The notes under the pieces: generated by a model
Database searches by the model: none
Seen by the model: only the letters and a program-made list of their open reading frames with translations
Told to the model about the DNA's origin: nothing
Shown: positions 35,190-44,441 of the stretch, piece by piece
Position numbering within the stretch: the stretch's first letter is position 1
Layout: the number at the start of each line of letters is the position of its first letter
Assembly (NCBI GenBank): GCA_964548175.1
Contig: CAZJQS010000001.1
Location: forward strand, 213,990 to 277,989
DNA: 64,000 nt
Direction: 5' to 3'
Origin: JANQPA01 sp964548175
Lineage (GTDB): Bacteria > Bacteroidota > Bacteroidia > Chitinophagales > Saprospiraceae
Translations under genes and position numbers: made by a program

Positions 35190-37394
35190 ATGCGCTACGT
35201 TCTAATCCTGTGGTTTTTATTCTTTTGTTCTTATCTGGCGGCTCAGTCCAGTTGGGTGGATACCAAACGGCAGGTCAAACAACTCTGTTTGAGTGAAAAA
35301 TTTATCCAGGCATTGGATCTGCTGGAGGCTAATCCACAGGCGGTGCGTAATGATGAAGAAGGCCTTTTCCTGAAGGGCGTCTGTTTGTACCATCTCAATC
35401 AACTGGATCGGGCTGAACAAGTGTTTTCCGGCGTGCTGGACGGACGTAGGGCGCCCGTTTCAGAAGTGCTGTTGTACCTGGCGCGCATTTTTCACAACAG
35501 GCACCAGTTTGATAAAGCAGTAGAACTTTACAAGGAATATCTTAAAGCGATCGATTCCAAACACCCTTACCGGCCGGTTATCCGTGACGAGATCCGCATG
35601 TGCGCTAATGGGGTGCAGGTACAATTCCGCCAGGAGCTGGCCTACGTGGAAAACCTTGGAAGTGAGGTCAACACACCTTACCATGAGTTTGGCCCGGTAC
35701 CCAGCCCCAATCGTGCACATATCCTTTATTTTTCTTCCGATCGTCCTGGAAACTATGGCGGTCCTCGCGATAAATACGGGCAGCCTGACGAATTTTTTGG
35801 CCACTTCCCCAGCGATATTTTTTATTGTGAAAATCAAAGTGGCCTCTGGCGGGAAAGTCAGCGCATGCATTTCCTGATCAATAGTAACGCACACGATGTC
35901 CTTTTTGGCTTCGATGCTTCCGGAAGGGCCATGTACTATTATCAGGGGCGTGACCTGGACAACGGTCGTATTCTGATCGATACTTTCCAACGGGCAGATC
36001 AGCGAAGACTTAGCGTCAATCCCTTTTTGGGGCCGGTTACCGCCAACGCTGACTACGCCATGCCCCACTTTCTGGGAGATTCCATTGTTGTTTTTTCCAG
36101 CGATCAGCTCGGCGGTTATGGGGGCAAAGATCTTTTTATGACCGTTGCAGTCAACGGCCGCTGGTCGAGCCCTCAGAACCTGGGCGCCCAGATTAATTCG
36201 CCTTATGATGAAATAACGCCCTTCCTGGCGGAAGAAGGGAAGGCTTTGTATTTCAGCACGAACAAGCCCGAGCTGTCGATCGGTGGATTTGACATCGTCA
36301 AGGCCTTCTTCAACGAAGGAGAGCGCGATTGGTATCCGCCGATTAATCTTGGCTTGCCGATTAATTCGGCCGGGGATGATGCCTATTTCAGGATGAGCTA
36401 TGATGGGTACAGCGCTTTTTTTGCCTCCACCCGCAAAGATGGCCTGGGCGGCAGAGACCTGTTTGTTGCTTATTTCAGCGATGCGCTAATGGAAAGGCCG
36501 GTCCAGGTAACAAACCGGCCGGTTAACCAGCCTCCGCCTGCTGCTCCGATAGAAAAACCCAGGCCGCAGCCATCTGCGCCGGTCACTCCGCCTCCTCCTG
36601 CACAAGTGACTCAGGAACCGAAACTGTCCGATCCCTTCAGCTCCGCGCCTTCTGACCCCTTCAGCAATAGCGGCCCTCCGGTTGCCTCTGCTCCGGCCCA
36701 GGAGTACGAATTTCCGCGCGGCGCTTCCTTACAATTGCCCACTATCGTTTTCGACGACCCAGGCAGCATACTGCATAACCGTAGCGAACGGCAGTTCAAC
36801 CAGGTCATTAGCTTGATGCAACGCTATCCTCAGCTCCATTTGATCGTAAGCGTCTATTCGGCCATGGGCTTATCCACAGCTGACCGATTGCTTAACGGCG
36901 CTGTTCAGGCGGAAAAGTTTGCGAACTACTTTGTTCAGAATGGAATTGAAGCCGGAAAAATACAAATCAGGAGCTTAAATGGAAAAGATCTGAAGGCCCT
37001 GGGCGGGAAACCCTTTGCCTTGGAACTGGATGTGTCGGGGAAAAAAGAAATTCCGATGCAGATCCAGTCGGCTGTGCTTAGCCCTGACCAGATCCGCCAT
37101 GACCGCCTGGTTTACAAACTTCAGTTTGCCGTGCAGGAAGTCTTTTTTGAGGACCCTCTTTTTGAAAAAACCGAAAACCCATTGGTGGAAAAAAACGGTA
37201 AATTGTTCCGGTATATGGCCGGCGATTTCAGAACATATGGAGAAGTGAAAGAGATCTTTAGTAAATTGTCGAAAAAAAGGAAGGAAAGCATGGAGGTCGT
37301 CGTTTTTGCCGATGGGCTTAGATTAAAAGAAGAAGAAATACACCAATACGCAGGGCTTTATCCGGATTTGAATGTTATGTTGAAAGATAAATAA
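35190..37394 (+). CDS. Envelope protein: TPR, PD40 propeller and OmpA-like C-terminal domain
   Basis: 734 aa from the ATG at 35190, where a signal peptide begins (MRYVLILWFLFFCSYLAAQS). Residues about 20-140 are TPR-like (FLKGVCLYHLNQLDRAEQVF). Residues about 150-450 form a PD40 propeller (ILYFSSDRPGNYGG, VVFSSDQLGGYGGKDLF, LYFSTNKPELSIGGFDI, AFFASTRKDGLGGRDLFVAY). A Pro-rich linker (about 460-540) follows, then an OmpA-like fold (about 555-650). The arrangement recalls T9SS-linked PorE-type proteins but lacks a lipobox and a carboxypeptidase-regulatory domain, so that role is only possible. The OmpA part seems to lack the canonical peptidoglycan-binding NxxLSxxRA motif. Confidence 0.8.
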   Translation: MRYVLILWFLFFCSYLAAQSSWVDTKRQVKQLCLSEKFIQALDLLEANPQAVRNDEEGLFLKGVCLYHLNQLDRAEQVFSGVLDGRRAPVSEVLLYLARIFHNRHQFDKAVELYKEYLKAIDSKHPYRPVIRDEIRMCANGVQVQFRQELAYVENLGSEVNTPYHEFGPVPSPNRAHILYFSSDRPGNYGGPRDKYGQPDEFFGHFPSDIFYCENQSGLWRESQRMHFLINSNAHDVLFGFDASGRAMYYYQGRDLDNGRILIDTFQRADQRRLSVNPFLGPVTANADYAMPHFLGDSIVVFSSDQLGGYGGKDLFMTVAVNGRWSSPQNLGAQINSPYDEITPFLAEEGKALYFSTNKPELSIGGFDIVKAFFNEGERDWYPPINLGLPINSAGDDAYFRMSYDGYSAFFASTRKDGLGGRDLFVAYFSDALMERPVQVTNRPVNQPPPAAPIEKPRPQPSAPVTPPPPAQVTQEPKLSDPFSSAPSDPFSNSGPPVASAPAQEYEFPRGASLQLPTIVFDDPGSILHNRSERQFNQVISLMQRYPQLHLIVSVYSAMGLSTADRLLNGAVQAEKFANYFVQNGIEAGKIQIRSLNGKDLKALGGKPFALELDVSGKKEIPMQIQSAVLSPDQIRHDRLVYKLQFAVQEVFFEDPLFEKTENPLVEKNGKLFRYMAGDFRTYGEVKEIFSKLSKKRKESMEVVVFADGLRLKEEEIHQYAGLYPDLNVMLKDK

Positions 37395-37499
37395 AGAACC
37401 TGCAAATAACCGATAATCCCTTTTTCAAGGAACTGAAAGTCAAATGATTAAATTAGCTTTCAACATTCTGAGAAGTCTCATTTTACTTAACCATTCTAT

Positions 37500-38681
37500 A
37501 TGAAACCTATATTAAGCTTTTTACTGCTTGTTTCCATTGGCCTCATGTCTTGTAGCCAGACCGGCGAAGCCGGAGCGGGTACAGAAAAACAAGAAGAGCA
37601 TACGCCAAAAGTTCAGACGATAGCCTATAAGGGCAATTTACCTATCGATCGGATCAAACTGCCGGAAGGGTTTAAGATCGACGTGTTCGCAGAAGGGGTG
37701 CAGAATGCCCGTTCGATGGCCCTGTCTCCCGACGGGACCCTATTCGTAAGTACCCGTAGTAAGGGTGATGTGTATGCTTTGAAAGATGAAGACAATGACA
37801 TGCGGGCGGAAAAGATCTACACCCTCGCCAAAGGACTCAAGCTGCCTAACGGCGTAGCATTCAGGGATGGCGATCTTTATGTGGCGGAAGTCAACCGCGT
37901 CATTAAGTTCGAGAACATCGAAAGTCAACTGGACAATCCGCCCAAACCGGTCGTCCTTTTTGACGATTATCCTACCGAAACGCATCACGGCTGGAAGTTC
38001 ATTGCTTTCGGGCCTGACGGGAAACTCTACGTTCCCGTTGGCGCTCCTTGCAATATTTGCGACCCAGAAGAAGACGTTTTCGCTTCCATCACTCGTATGA
38101 ATCCTGATGGAACAGGCATGGAAGTCGTTCAGCATGGTATCCGCAATACCGTCGGCTTTACCTGGCACCCCGAAACCGGCGATCTCTGGTTTACGGATAA
38201 CGGACGCGACTGGATGGGCGACAATATGCCTGCTTGCGAATTGAACAGAGCCACAAAGGATGGCATGCACTTTGGTTACCCCTACTGCCATCAGGGGGAC
38301 ATCCCCGATCCGGAGTTCGGCGAAAAGGGGGATTGTGCTAAATACACCCCTCCGGTTCAAAATCTGGGGCCGCACACTGCTCCTTTGGGGCTGGAGTTTG
38401 TCCTGACCGACCGCTTTCCCGCTAAATATAAAGGGGATGTGCTTATCGCGGAACATGGCTCCTGGAACAGGAGTAAGAAAATCGGTTATCGGGTTACGCT
38501 GGTTACCCTGGATGAAAACTTTAACGCCACCGGCTATGAGCCTTTTGCGGAAGGTTGGCTGGATGAGGAAGAGGATGAGGCCTGGGGCAGGCCGGTAGAT
38601 ATTGAATTTTTACCGGATGGGTCCATGTTGGTCTCAGATGACTACGCCGATGCGATTTATCGAATTTACTATGAAGGCTAA
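37500..38681 (+). CDS. PQQ-type sugar dehydrogenase-like lipoprotein
   Basis: 393 aa. Lipoprotein signal MKPILSFLLLVSIGLMSC. A six-bladed propeller of the soluble-glucose / L-sorbosone dehydrogenase type: IKLPEGFKIDVFAEGVQNAR, SPDGTLFVSTRSKGDVY, LPNGVAFRDGDLYVAEVNRV, HGWKFIAFGPDGKLYVPVGA, GIRNTVGFTWHPETGDLWFT, HTAPLGLEF and IAEHGSWNRSKKIGYRV. Relatives oxidise aldose sugars with PQQ; cofactor use is not proven here. Single gene, convergent with a T9SS cargo gene. Confidence 0.85.
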   Translation: MKPILSFLLLVSIGLMSCSQTGEAGAGTEKQEEHTPKVQTIAYKGNLPIDRIKLPEGFKIDVFAEGVQNARSMALSPDGTLFVSTRSKGDVYALKDEDNDMRAEKIYTLAKGLKLPNGVAFRDGDLYVAEVNRVIKFENIESQLDNPPKPVVLFDDYPTETHHGWKFIAFGPDGKLYVPVGAPCNICDPEEDVFASITRMNPDGTGMEVVQHGIRNTVGFTWHPETGDLWFTDNGRDWMGDNMPACELNRATKDGMHFGYPYCHQGDIPDPEFGEKGDCAKYTPPVQNLGPHTAPLGLEFVLTDRFPAKYKGDVLIAEHGSWNRSKKIGYRVTLVTLDENFNATGYEPFAEGWLDEEEDEAWGRPVDIEFLPDGSMLVSDDYADAIYRIYYEG

Positions 38682-38736
38682 ACAAACATTAGCTATCCCT
38701 TCAATCAGATAAAAAGTTTGAAGGTTTTCTTCCCGA

Positions 38737-38820
38737 AAACGGATGCTATCTTGCCTTCGACAGGTAAAGATGCACATTCCTCCGCCATCTTGCCGGCCAT
38801 AGACATGCTAGCATCCGTTT
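38737..38820. repeat. Inverted repeat with competing internal hairpins between convergent genes
   Basis: Perfect 12-bp arms AAACGGATGCTA (38737-38748) and TAGCATCCGTTT (38809-38820). Inside, GCTATCTTGCC can pair with GGTAAAGATGC, and the nonamers TATCTTGCC and CATCTTGCC repeat directly. It fills the gap between the sugar dehydrogenase and the T9SS gene and probably serves as a terminator structure. Confidence 0.5.
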
Positions 38821-38857
38821 ACAGGACCTTTTGGTTAACATTCGGAATGATTCCTAT

Positions 38858-40408
38858 TTATTTTTTCAAAAACTTTTGGGTAATTAATTGCTGACCGTCA
38901 TTGACGGAGATCAGGTAAATGCCCGGAGGTAGCTCGATCAAGTCGAATTTCAATTGTGCATTGCCCCCGGCCACGTTTTCCCGCTTATAATTCAACAGCC
39001 GTCCATCCAGGTTAAAGAGGCGAAGGTCGAGTTGAGTGTCGAATGGTACGGCCAAATCGGCCACCAGCGTTTGGTTCTCCTGCCAAAGGCGATTAACGGC
39101 TAAAGCTCCTTTTGAAGGTAAATTGACGGCCACGATCTCGGAATAAGTGAACGTACCGTCGAAATCCGTTTGTTTAAGCCTGTAATACAGTACATTGCGG
39201 TTTCCTGATTTTTCACCCGCCTTTTGGTCAAGATAAACATATTGTTGAGGCTCCAGGGTCGTACCCATGCCGGGAACAGTAGTAACTTGCTCAAAGGAAA
39301 CGCCGTCGAAAGATTTTTCTATAGTAAAATAGTCGTTATTCGTTTCCGTTAAAGTAGCCCATTCGAGTAATATCCCATTCTCCTGGCGGGTGGCCTGAAA
39401 ATACTGCAGTTCAACGGGCAGGGGTATCATGATCGGGCAAGCCTCCATGTTGGAAGAATTACCGCAGCCATTACTGGCAGTGACTGTAAAATCCTGGTTG
39501 AAATAGACATTGTTGTCGATGGTGGTCATCACTGAGCCAGGGCCGTCGGGAATGGAAAAGTCGGTGTAGAAATTGCCTTCGTTAAAGACTTCTACGGTGA
39601 CGTTATCCGCATTGTTGAGAAGGTCTATCTTCAAGGTAGTGGAATTATCGCCATTATCCGTGCAGGTCAGGTCGATAACGGGAGTGTTTTCTGCTTCGAC
39701 AGTAACTGACTCAAAATCAGGGGTCATTAATCCACACATGTTAGAAGCCATGACTTCGTAAATATCTTGATCTGTTACAGTTGCTACAGGACTGTTTCCG
39801 GGATTGACGTTCCCTTGGAAACTGCCGTCGCCATTGCCTGCAGACCATGAATAATTGGTAATACTGGCGCCGTTGGTGCTGACTGCTGTTAGAACTGTTG
39901 AGGCTCCGTTGCAAATCAGTGGATCAGAGGGAATGATGTCCACTATGGGTGGACCGTCCACATTAACTGTAAACCGATAAGTCAATATTGGAGGAACAAA
40001 GGAAATACCTTGATTGGGCAATAGTGATAAATTGCTGAAAGTGAATCCGTTGGGATCCTCTAACAATAAATCAAAAGTAACTGAAGTTCCTGGAGTACCG
40101 CCTCCGATATTGATGATGATGAGAACGCTGCCGTTTCCCATGGGGATACAATTGAAACAGCCCACAATACCTGTAATCAAATCGCCGGGGTTATTATCAA
40201 TAAGGGTAATGCCTGAAGGGTCTCCCATTCCATCGACATCTGCCAAAGTGTTAGAGTTAATGTTGATTTGAAATAGAGTTATAGACCCAATACATTCTGT
40301 ATCGCTGAGGCCAGAAATACTTGCAATTTCAGTTTGCGAAATGCCAATAACCGCAGGAAATAGAAAAAGGCTACTGAGAATAAGCCTGTAATAGTAAATC
40401 TTTCTCAT
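38858..40408 (-). CDS. Secreted protein with T9SS type A sorting domain
   Basis: 516 aa from the ATG at 40408 (MRKIYYYRLILSSLFLFPAV), a signal peptide. The middle has Ig-like or adhesion-type beta domains (IIPSDPLICNGASTVLTAVS; YSWSAGNGDGSFQGN). LPVELQYFQATRQENGILLE and WATLTETNNDYFTIEKSFDG form the module common just before sorting domains. The C-terminus LPPGIYLISVNDGQQLITQK followed by FLKK is a typical T9SS C-terminal domain. Cargo function is unknown. A good promoter lies upstream on the minus strand. Confidence 0.85.
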   Translation of the reverse strand: MRKIYYYRLILSSLFLFPAVIGISQTEIASISGLSDTECIGSITLFQININSNTLADVDGMGDPSGITLIDNNPGDLITGIVGCFNCIPMGNGSVLIIINIGGGTPGTSVTFDLLLEDPNGFTFSNLSLLPNQGISFVPPILTYRFTVNVDGPPIVDIIPSDPLICNGASTVLTAVSTNGASITNYSWSAGNGDGSFQGNVNPGNSPVATVTDQDIYEVMASNMCGLMTPDFESVTVEAENTPVIDLTCTDNGDNSTTLKIDLLNNADNVTVEVFNEGNFYTDFSIPDGPGSVMTTIDNNVYFNQDFTVTASNGCGNSSNMEACPIMIPLPVELQYFQATRQENGILLEWATLTETNNDYFTIEKSFDGVSFEQVTTVPGMGTTLEPQQYVYLDQKAGEKSGNRNVLYYRLKQTDFDGTFTYSEIVAVNLPSKGALAVNRLWQENQTLVADLAVPFDTQLDLRLFNLDGRLLNYKRENVAGGNAQLKFDLIELPPGIYLISVNDGQQLITQKFLKK

Positions 40409-40428
40409 AGCATAGTTTTCATTTTCAA

Positions 40429-40459
40429 TAAAAGTATAATATAATACTACGATTTTCAA
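40429..40459 (-). promoter_or_regulatory. Promoter of the T9SS cargo gene
   Basis: Minus strand TTG (40457-40459), 20 nt, TACTTTTA (40429-40436), 7 of 8 matches to TAnnTTTG, about 20 nt before the ATG at 40408. Confidence 0.5.
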
Positions 40460-40641
40460 GCCTTAAAGATTCATTCTCAGAACGATAGCTCCTTTTTTCA
40501 CCCCTGGGAAAAAGCTTTTTTGACGCATTTCAGGCAAATAATAAAAAAACAGCTAAATAATTGGCTGGTAATTGAGTGGATTATAATTAAAGAGAATTAA
40601 GTATGTGATAAAAAAAAATGTTTTGTGTTTTGAAAAAAAAA

Positions 40642-42888
40642 TCAGTAGAGCAACAGCTTTTCCAGTTCCTGCAAATTGTACCTGTTTCCAGGAGCTTCGA
40701 TTTCTTCGAGGATAACTTCCTTTTCTCTGTTGGTCAGATGGAACGAAATAGAGGCCTTTAATTTATTATCTCTGCCTGGATCATAGACGAAGCTGACGTA
40801 ATGAAAATAATCTTTCCCCAAAAGATCATAGATGAATCCAAGGCTGTTATCCTGCTCGAATTCCTGGAGGCTGAACATTTGTCCGGCAATGCCGATGGGA
40901 TTGAAGATGGTCTCAATGATCCCTTTATTCTCACTTTTTAAAATGGGATCTATTTTAGTGGAGCTGCTGATCTGCACCAGGATGACTCCGCTGGTATTTT
41001 CCATGATCCAGTCTTTGAAGACCTGGATAAAGCGGGTAGCGGAAAGCAGGCCGTAATTGTCGATGAAACCGGCGTCCACAGCTTCCAGCTGAGGTTTTGA
41101 AGGGAGGTGGACATTGGGCATGATGTACGGGAAAGTAGCACTCATGCGGAGGGCTGAGGTGAACAGCAGGCTGTCGGCCTCCTGCTCTTTGAACAACCAT
41201 CGAAAATCGACGGCGTCGATCTCTACAGTATTGTGCCGATCCAGGCCCAGGGGAGCGATCATCATATAAGAAACGGGCTGCGGAGAAATGATCAGCCTCC
41301 TGGCGTCATTGACGATAGAAGGCGTGATGAACATCATGGGTATCTGGGCAGCGTACTCTGCCTGGCGGTAGTCGGAAAGGGTTTTATCCAATAGGTGGCC
41401 CGTGTTTTCATTGAACTGTTGCTCAAAGATATACCCCCGGTCTTTTCGATAAGTATGCTCACCTACCTCAAACCTGGCCCAGGGTAAGAACAGGTCATTG
41501 GATACCAGCGTGAAAGCTACGGAGTTGAGCAGGTCTTTTGAAATATTTTTCAAGTGGACTTTATCATAGAGAGCGTCCCTGTTGTGGCGGTGTTCGCGCA
41601 GATATACTTCTCTCATATACCCGGCGCCAAGCATCCCCCCGGAAGCGCCGGTGATCAGGGCAGTATGGTCCATCAATTCACCATTAAGGGTGCTGTCTGC
41701 TTTTTGTAATACATTGACGACCCAACTGGCCGACCTCAGCCCGCCGCCACTTACAGCGATGAGGACCATTTTGGGTAATCCCTCGCCAGGCTCATAGTTC
41801 TTGGTTTTCCAGTTTTCCAGTATCTCAATGGTCCTTTCTTTGTCCTTATTGATCTGGCCGGAAAAGACGAGCTTCTGCATTTCTTCATACGTATACTGAG
41901 CAAGGGTGTCCTGATAATCCAGGCCGTAAGCCTTGTTGGAATAGTCCATGTTCTGGAAGCTGGTCATAAAATTCAGTCCGATCAAAGACAGAATCAGGAT
42001 GGTTTTCCGCCATTCGTCAAACCAGTAAGTGATCGCTCCGATAATGGCCGTGATCACGCTGAGCATGATAAAGATACTGGCGGCTGCAGGTATTCGGAAC
42101 AGGGAATAATCCATCAGCGATCCCAGTGTAAAAAGAGCCATCATGGTGAGTAACTGTATGATCAGAGCGTTGAGGTGGTTTTGTTTGAAAATTTGTTTGA
42201 GCATGCCTACATCATAGTGGGCTACGCTACGCACCCGCCTTATTCTGAAAGCCTCGTTAAAGTAATTGTCTACCCGCCATCGGACAGCGTCCATCTTTAT
42301 GGATTCCAGGTCGATGTCTTTCCGTCCGGGATTGATCGCTGTGGCGGTCCTTTTTCTTGCTTCGATGATGTCTTTGTAAGACCTGATGTCCTGATTGGTG
42401 AAATGAAAATATAATAAGTAAAAGATCAGCAACGTTAGCATCCCCGTTATCAGGCCGATGGTTTGAAGCAAAATGTCTTCAAGGCTCCATCCCTCAAACC
42501 GTATCTGAAACTGAATGATAAAGGTCAGGTAAAAAGCGAGGAAGCCGATCGGCAACAGGAGGTTGTTCAGACAAAATTTGGTGAAGGGATTTCGCAAGCT
42601 GGCCAGAAAGGGAAAATAATGAGCCGTGAGCAGATAGGTCGTCAGGTTCCACGTCATCAAGAAACCACCGAAGGTTAGACCGATGAGGAAGAAACTCCAG
42701 AAATTGACGTTATTGAGGTACTCCGGATCAAGGAACAAATAGGGGAATCCTAATTTACGGCCGATGACCCCGGTGATCAGGCAGATCAGAAAAGCCCACA
42801 TACCGATCAGCAGCAGATTGCTGCGCAAATGCAGCAGCAATAAGCGGAAGGGAAAGGAATAAAGTGTTTTTTCAATCCACTTGGGCAT
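40642..42888 (-). CDS. Patatin-like phospholipase fused to an N-terminal multi-helix membrane region
   Basis: 748 aa. The first 330 residues contain several hydrophobic helices (LLLIGMWAFLICLITGVIG, FWSFFLIGLTFGGFLM, ILLQTIGLITGMLTLLIFYL, AAASIFIMLSVITAIIGAIT). The C-terminal half carries a patatin catalytic site: VSGGGLRSASW (oxyanion hole), ITGASGGMLGAGYM with nucleophile Ser in GASGG, and DAGFIDNYG with the catalytic Asp. Patatin enzymes are acyl hydrolases of membrane lipids. The fusion implies a membrane-embedded lipase facing the cytoplasm or periplasm; its substrate is unknown. Monocistronic and divergent from ugd. Confidence 0.85.
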   Translation of the reverse strand: MPKWIEKTLYSFPFRLLLLHLRSNLLLIGMWAFLICLITGVIGRKLGFPYLFLDPEYLNNVNFWSFFLIGLTFGGFLMTWNLTTYLLTAHYFPFLASLRNPFTKFCLNNLLLPIGFLAFYLTFIIQFQIRFEGWSLEDILLQTIGLITGMLTLLIFYLLYFHFTNQDIRSYKDIIEARKRTATAINPGRKDIDLESIKMDAVRWRVDNYFNEAFRIRRVRSVAHYDVGMLKQIFKQNHLNALIIQLLTMMALFTLGSLMDYSLFRIPAAASIFIMLSVITAIIGAITYWFDEWRKTILILSLIGLNFMTSFQNMDYSNKAYGLDYQDTLAQYTYEEMQKLVFSGQINKDKERTIEILENWKTKNYEPGEGLPKMVLIAVSGGGLRSASWVVNVLQKADSTLNGELMDHTALITGASGGMLGAGYMREVYLREHRHNRDALYDKVHLKNISKDLLNSVAFTLVSNDLFLPWARFEVGEHTYRKDRGYIFEQQFNENTGHLLDKTLSDYRQAEYAAQIPMMFITPSIVNDARRLIISPQPVSYMMIAPLGLDRHNTVEIDAVDFRWLFKEQEADSLLFTSALRMSATFPYIMPNVHLPSKPQLEAVDAGFIDNYGLLSATRFIQVFKDWIMENTSGVILVQISSSTKIDPILKSENKGIIETIFNPIGIAGQMFSLQEFEQDNSLGFIYDLLGKDYFHYVSFVYDPGRDNKLKASISFHLTNREKEVILEEIEAPGNRYNLQELEKLLLY

Positions 42889-43015
42889 CCGTGTGAAGAG
42901 TTAAAAATCTATGTTTATACAACCATTGTTACTTAAACGAATAAAAATCAAGAAACCAACTCACTTACTTTATCAATTTACTTGAAATGTACACAAGAGG
43001 GCAAAATTAATTAAT

Positions 43016-43023
43016 TATTTTTG
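43016..43023 (+). promoter_or_regulatory. Candidate -7 element of ugd
   Basis: TATTTTTG matches TAnnTTTG and lies 37 nt before the ATG. No TTG at the expected distance, so only half the promoter is supported. Confidence 0.4.
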
Positions 43024-43060
43024 CGGCGAAAATTTTTTCCATATACCAAATTTATCGTAC

Positions 43061-44374
43061 ATGAACATAGCTGTTGTAGGCACTGGATACGTCGGACTCG
43101 TGACGGGCACCTGCTTTGCTGAAACCGGGAACCATGTCATTTGTGTGGATATCGATGAGCAGAAAGTCGAAAAAATGCGCAATGGGATCGTGCCGATCTA
43201 CGAACCAGGCCTGGACGTCCTGTTCGAACGCAATACCAAAGGCGGAAGATTACATTTCACTACGGATCTGGCCGAGGCAGTAAAAGATGCAGAAGTCATC
43301 TTCCTGGCGCTACCAACGCCTCCCGGCGAAGACGGCTCTGCCGATCTGTCCTACATTCTGGGGGTCGCCGGGCAGTTGTCTACCATGATCACCGACTATA
43401 AGGTGATCGTAGATAAAAGCACCGTTCCGGTGGGAACGGCAGAAAAAGTACAGGCCATCCTGGCGGAAAACCTGATCGAAGACTTGTTCGACGTGGCTTC
43501 CAATCCTGAGTTTTTAAGAGAAGGAGTCGCTGTCGAGGATTTTCTCAAGCCTGACCGGGTGGTGATCGGGACAACCTCTGAAAAGGCGCGGGCTATCCTC
43601 CGGCGGTTGTATGAGCCCTTCGTCCGCCAGGGCAATCCGATCTATTTCATGGATGAACGTTCAGCCGAAATGACCAAATATGCAGCAAACTCTTATCTGG
43701 CGACTCGCATTTCCTTCATGAACGAAGTAGCCAACCTTTGCGAGAGGCTGGGAGCCAACGTGGACATGGTCCGCATGGGAATGGGCAGCGATGCTCGTAT
43801 CGGAAAGCGTTTTCTGTTTCCGGGTGTCGGCTTTGGGGGCAGTTGCTTCCCTAAAGATGTTCAGGCTTTAGCCAAAACGGCCAGAGAAAATGCTTACGAC
43901 TTTAAAATATTAAATGCTGTGCTGGAGGTGAACGGCATCCAGCGCTCCATTCTAGCTAAAAAAATAAAAGAAAAGCTGGGCGAAGATCTAAGCGGGAAGA
44001 CCATCGCTGTTTGGGGCTTGGCTTTCAAACCCAATACCGACGATATCAGAGAAGCGCCTGCCTTGTACATCATTGAAGAACTGCTTCAGGCCGGTGCTTT
44101 GATCAAGGCTTACGATCCCGAGGCCATGGGCAATATACGGGCATTGATGGGAGACCGGGTACAGCTGGTGGAAGATCAGTATGAAGCATTGATCGGGGCC
44201 GAAGCGCTGGCCATCATCACGGAGTGGAGTGTCTTCCGGACGCCAAGTTTCAAAGTAATGAAGAATCTCCTCAAAAAACCGTTTATATTTGACGGAAGAA
44301 ATCTCTATGACCTGGAGTTCATGAAAGACCAAGGATTTTACTATGAAAGCATCGGCAGGAATAAAGTATTATGA
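43061..44374 (+). CDS. ugd: UDP-glucose 6-dehydrogenase
   Basis: 437 aa. The N-terminal NAD-binding fold starts MNIAVVGTGYVGLVTGTCFA. VDKSTVPVGTAEKVQ, NPEFLREGVAVEDFLKPDRV and the catalytic-Cys motif GVGFGGSCFPKDVQAL follow. The C-terminal domain has WGLAFKPNTDDIREAPAL. It oxidises UDP-glucose to UDP-glucuronate for capsule or exopolysaccharide. There are no glycosyltransferases next to it. Homology alone cannot exclude another UDP-sugar, but the motifs are canonical for UGDH. Confidence 0.96.
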   Translation: MNIAVVGTGYVGLVTGTCFAETGNHVICVDIDEQKVEKMRNGIVPIYEPGLDVLFERNTKGGRLHFTTDLAEAVKDAEVIFLALPTPPGEDGSADLSYILGVAGQLSTMITDYKVIVDKSTVPVGTAEKVQAILAENLIEDLFDVASNPEFLREGVAVEDFLKPDRVVIGTTSEKARAILRRLYEPFVRQGNPIYFMDERSAEMTKYAANSYLATRISFMNEVANLCERLGANVDMVRMGMGSDARIGKRFLFPGVGFGGSCFPKDVQALAKTARENAYDFKILNAVLEVNGIQRSILAKKIKEKLGEDLSGKTIAVWGLAFKPNTDDIREAPALYIIEELLQAGALIKAYDPEAMGNIRALMGDRVQLVEDQYEALIGAEALAIITEWSVFRTPSFKVMKNLLKKPFIFDGRNLYDLEFMKDQGFYYESIGRNKVL

Positions 44375-44381
44375 CCATAGT

Positions 44382-44424
44382 GAAAAGACGCACGGGAGGA
44401 CAATTGCCTCTGGTGCGTTTTTTC
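44382..44424 (+). terminator. Hairpin and T-run after ugd
   Basis: GAAAAGACGCAC (44382-44393) pairs with GTGCGTTTTTTC (44413-44424) with one mismatch, and an inner GAGG/CCTC stem. It starts 8 nt after the ugd stop and ends in six T's. It lies within the longer reading of the next gene, arguing for the downstream start at 44442. Confidence 0.65.
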
Positions 44425-44441
44425 ATTGGAAACTCCGGCAT

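Noticed and set aside
44343..44441. N-terminal extension of PorQ
   Set aside because: It overlaps ugd and runs through a terminator hairpin; the signal peptide begins at 44442.
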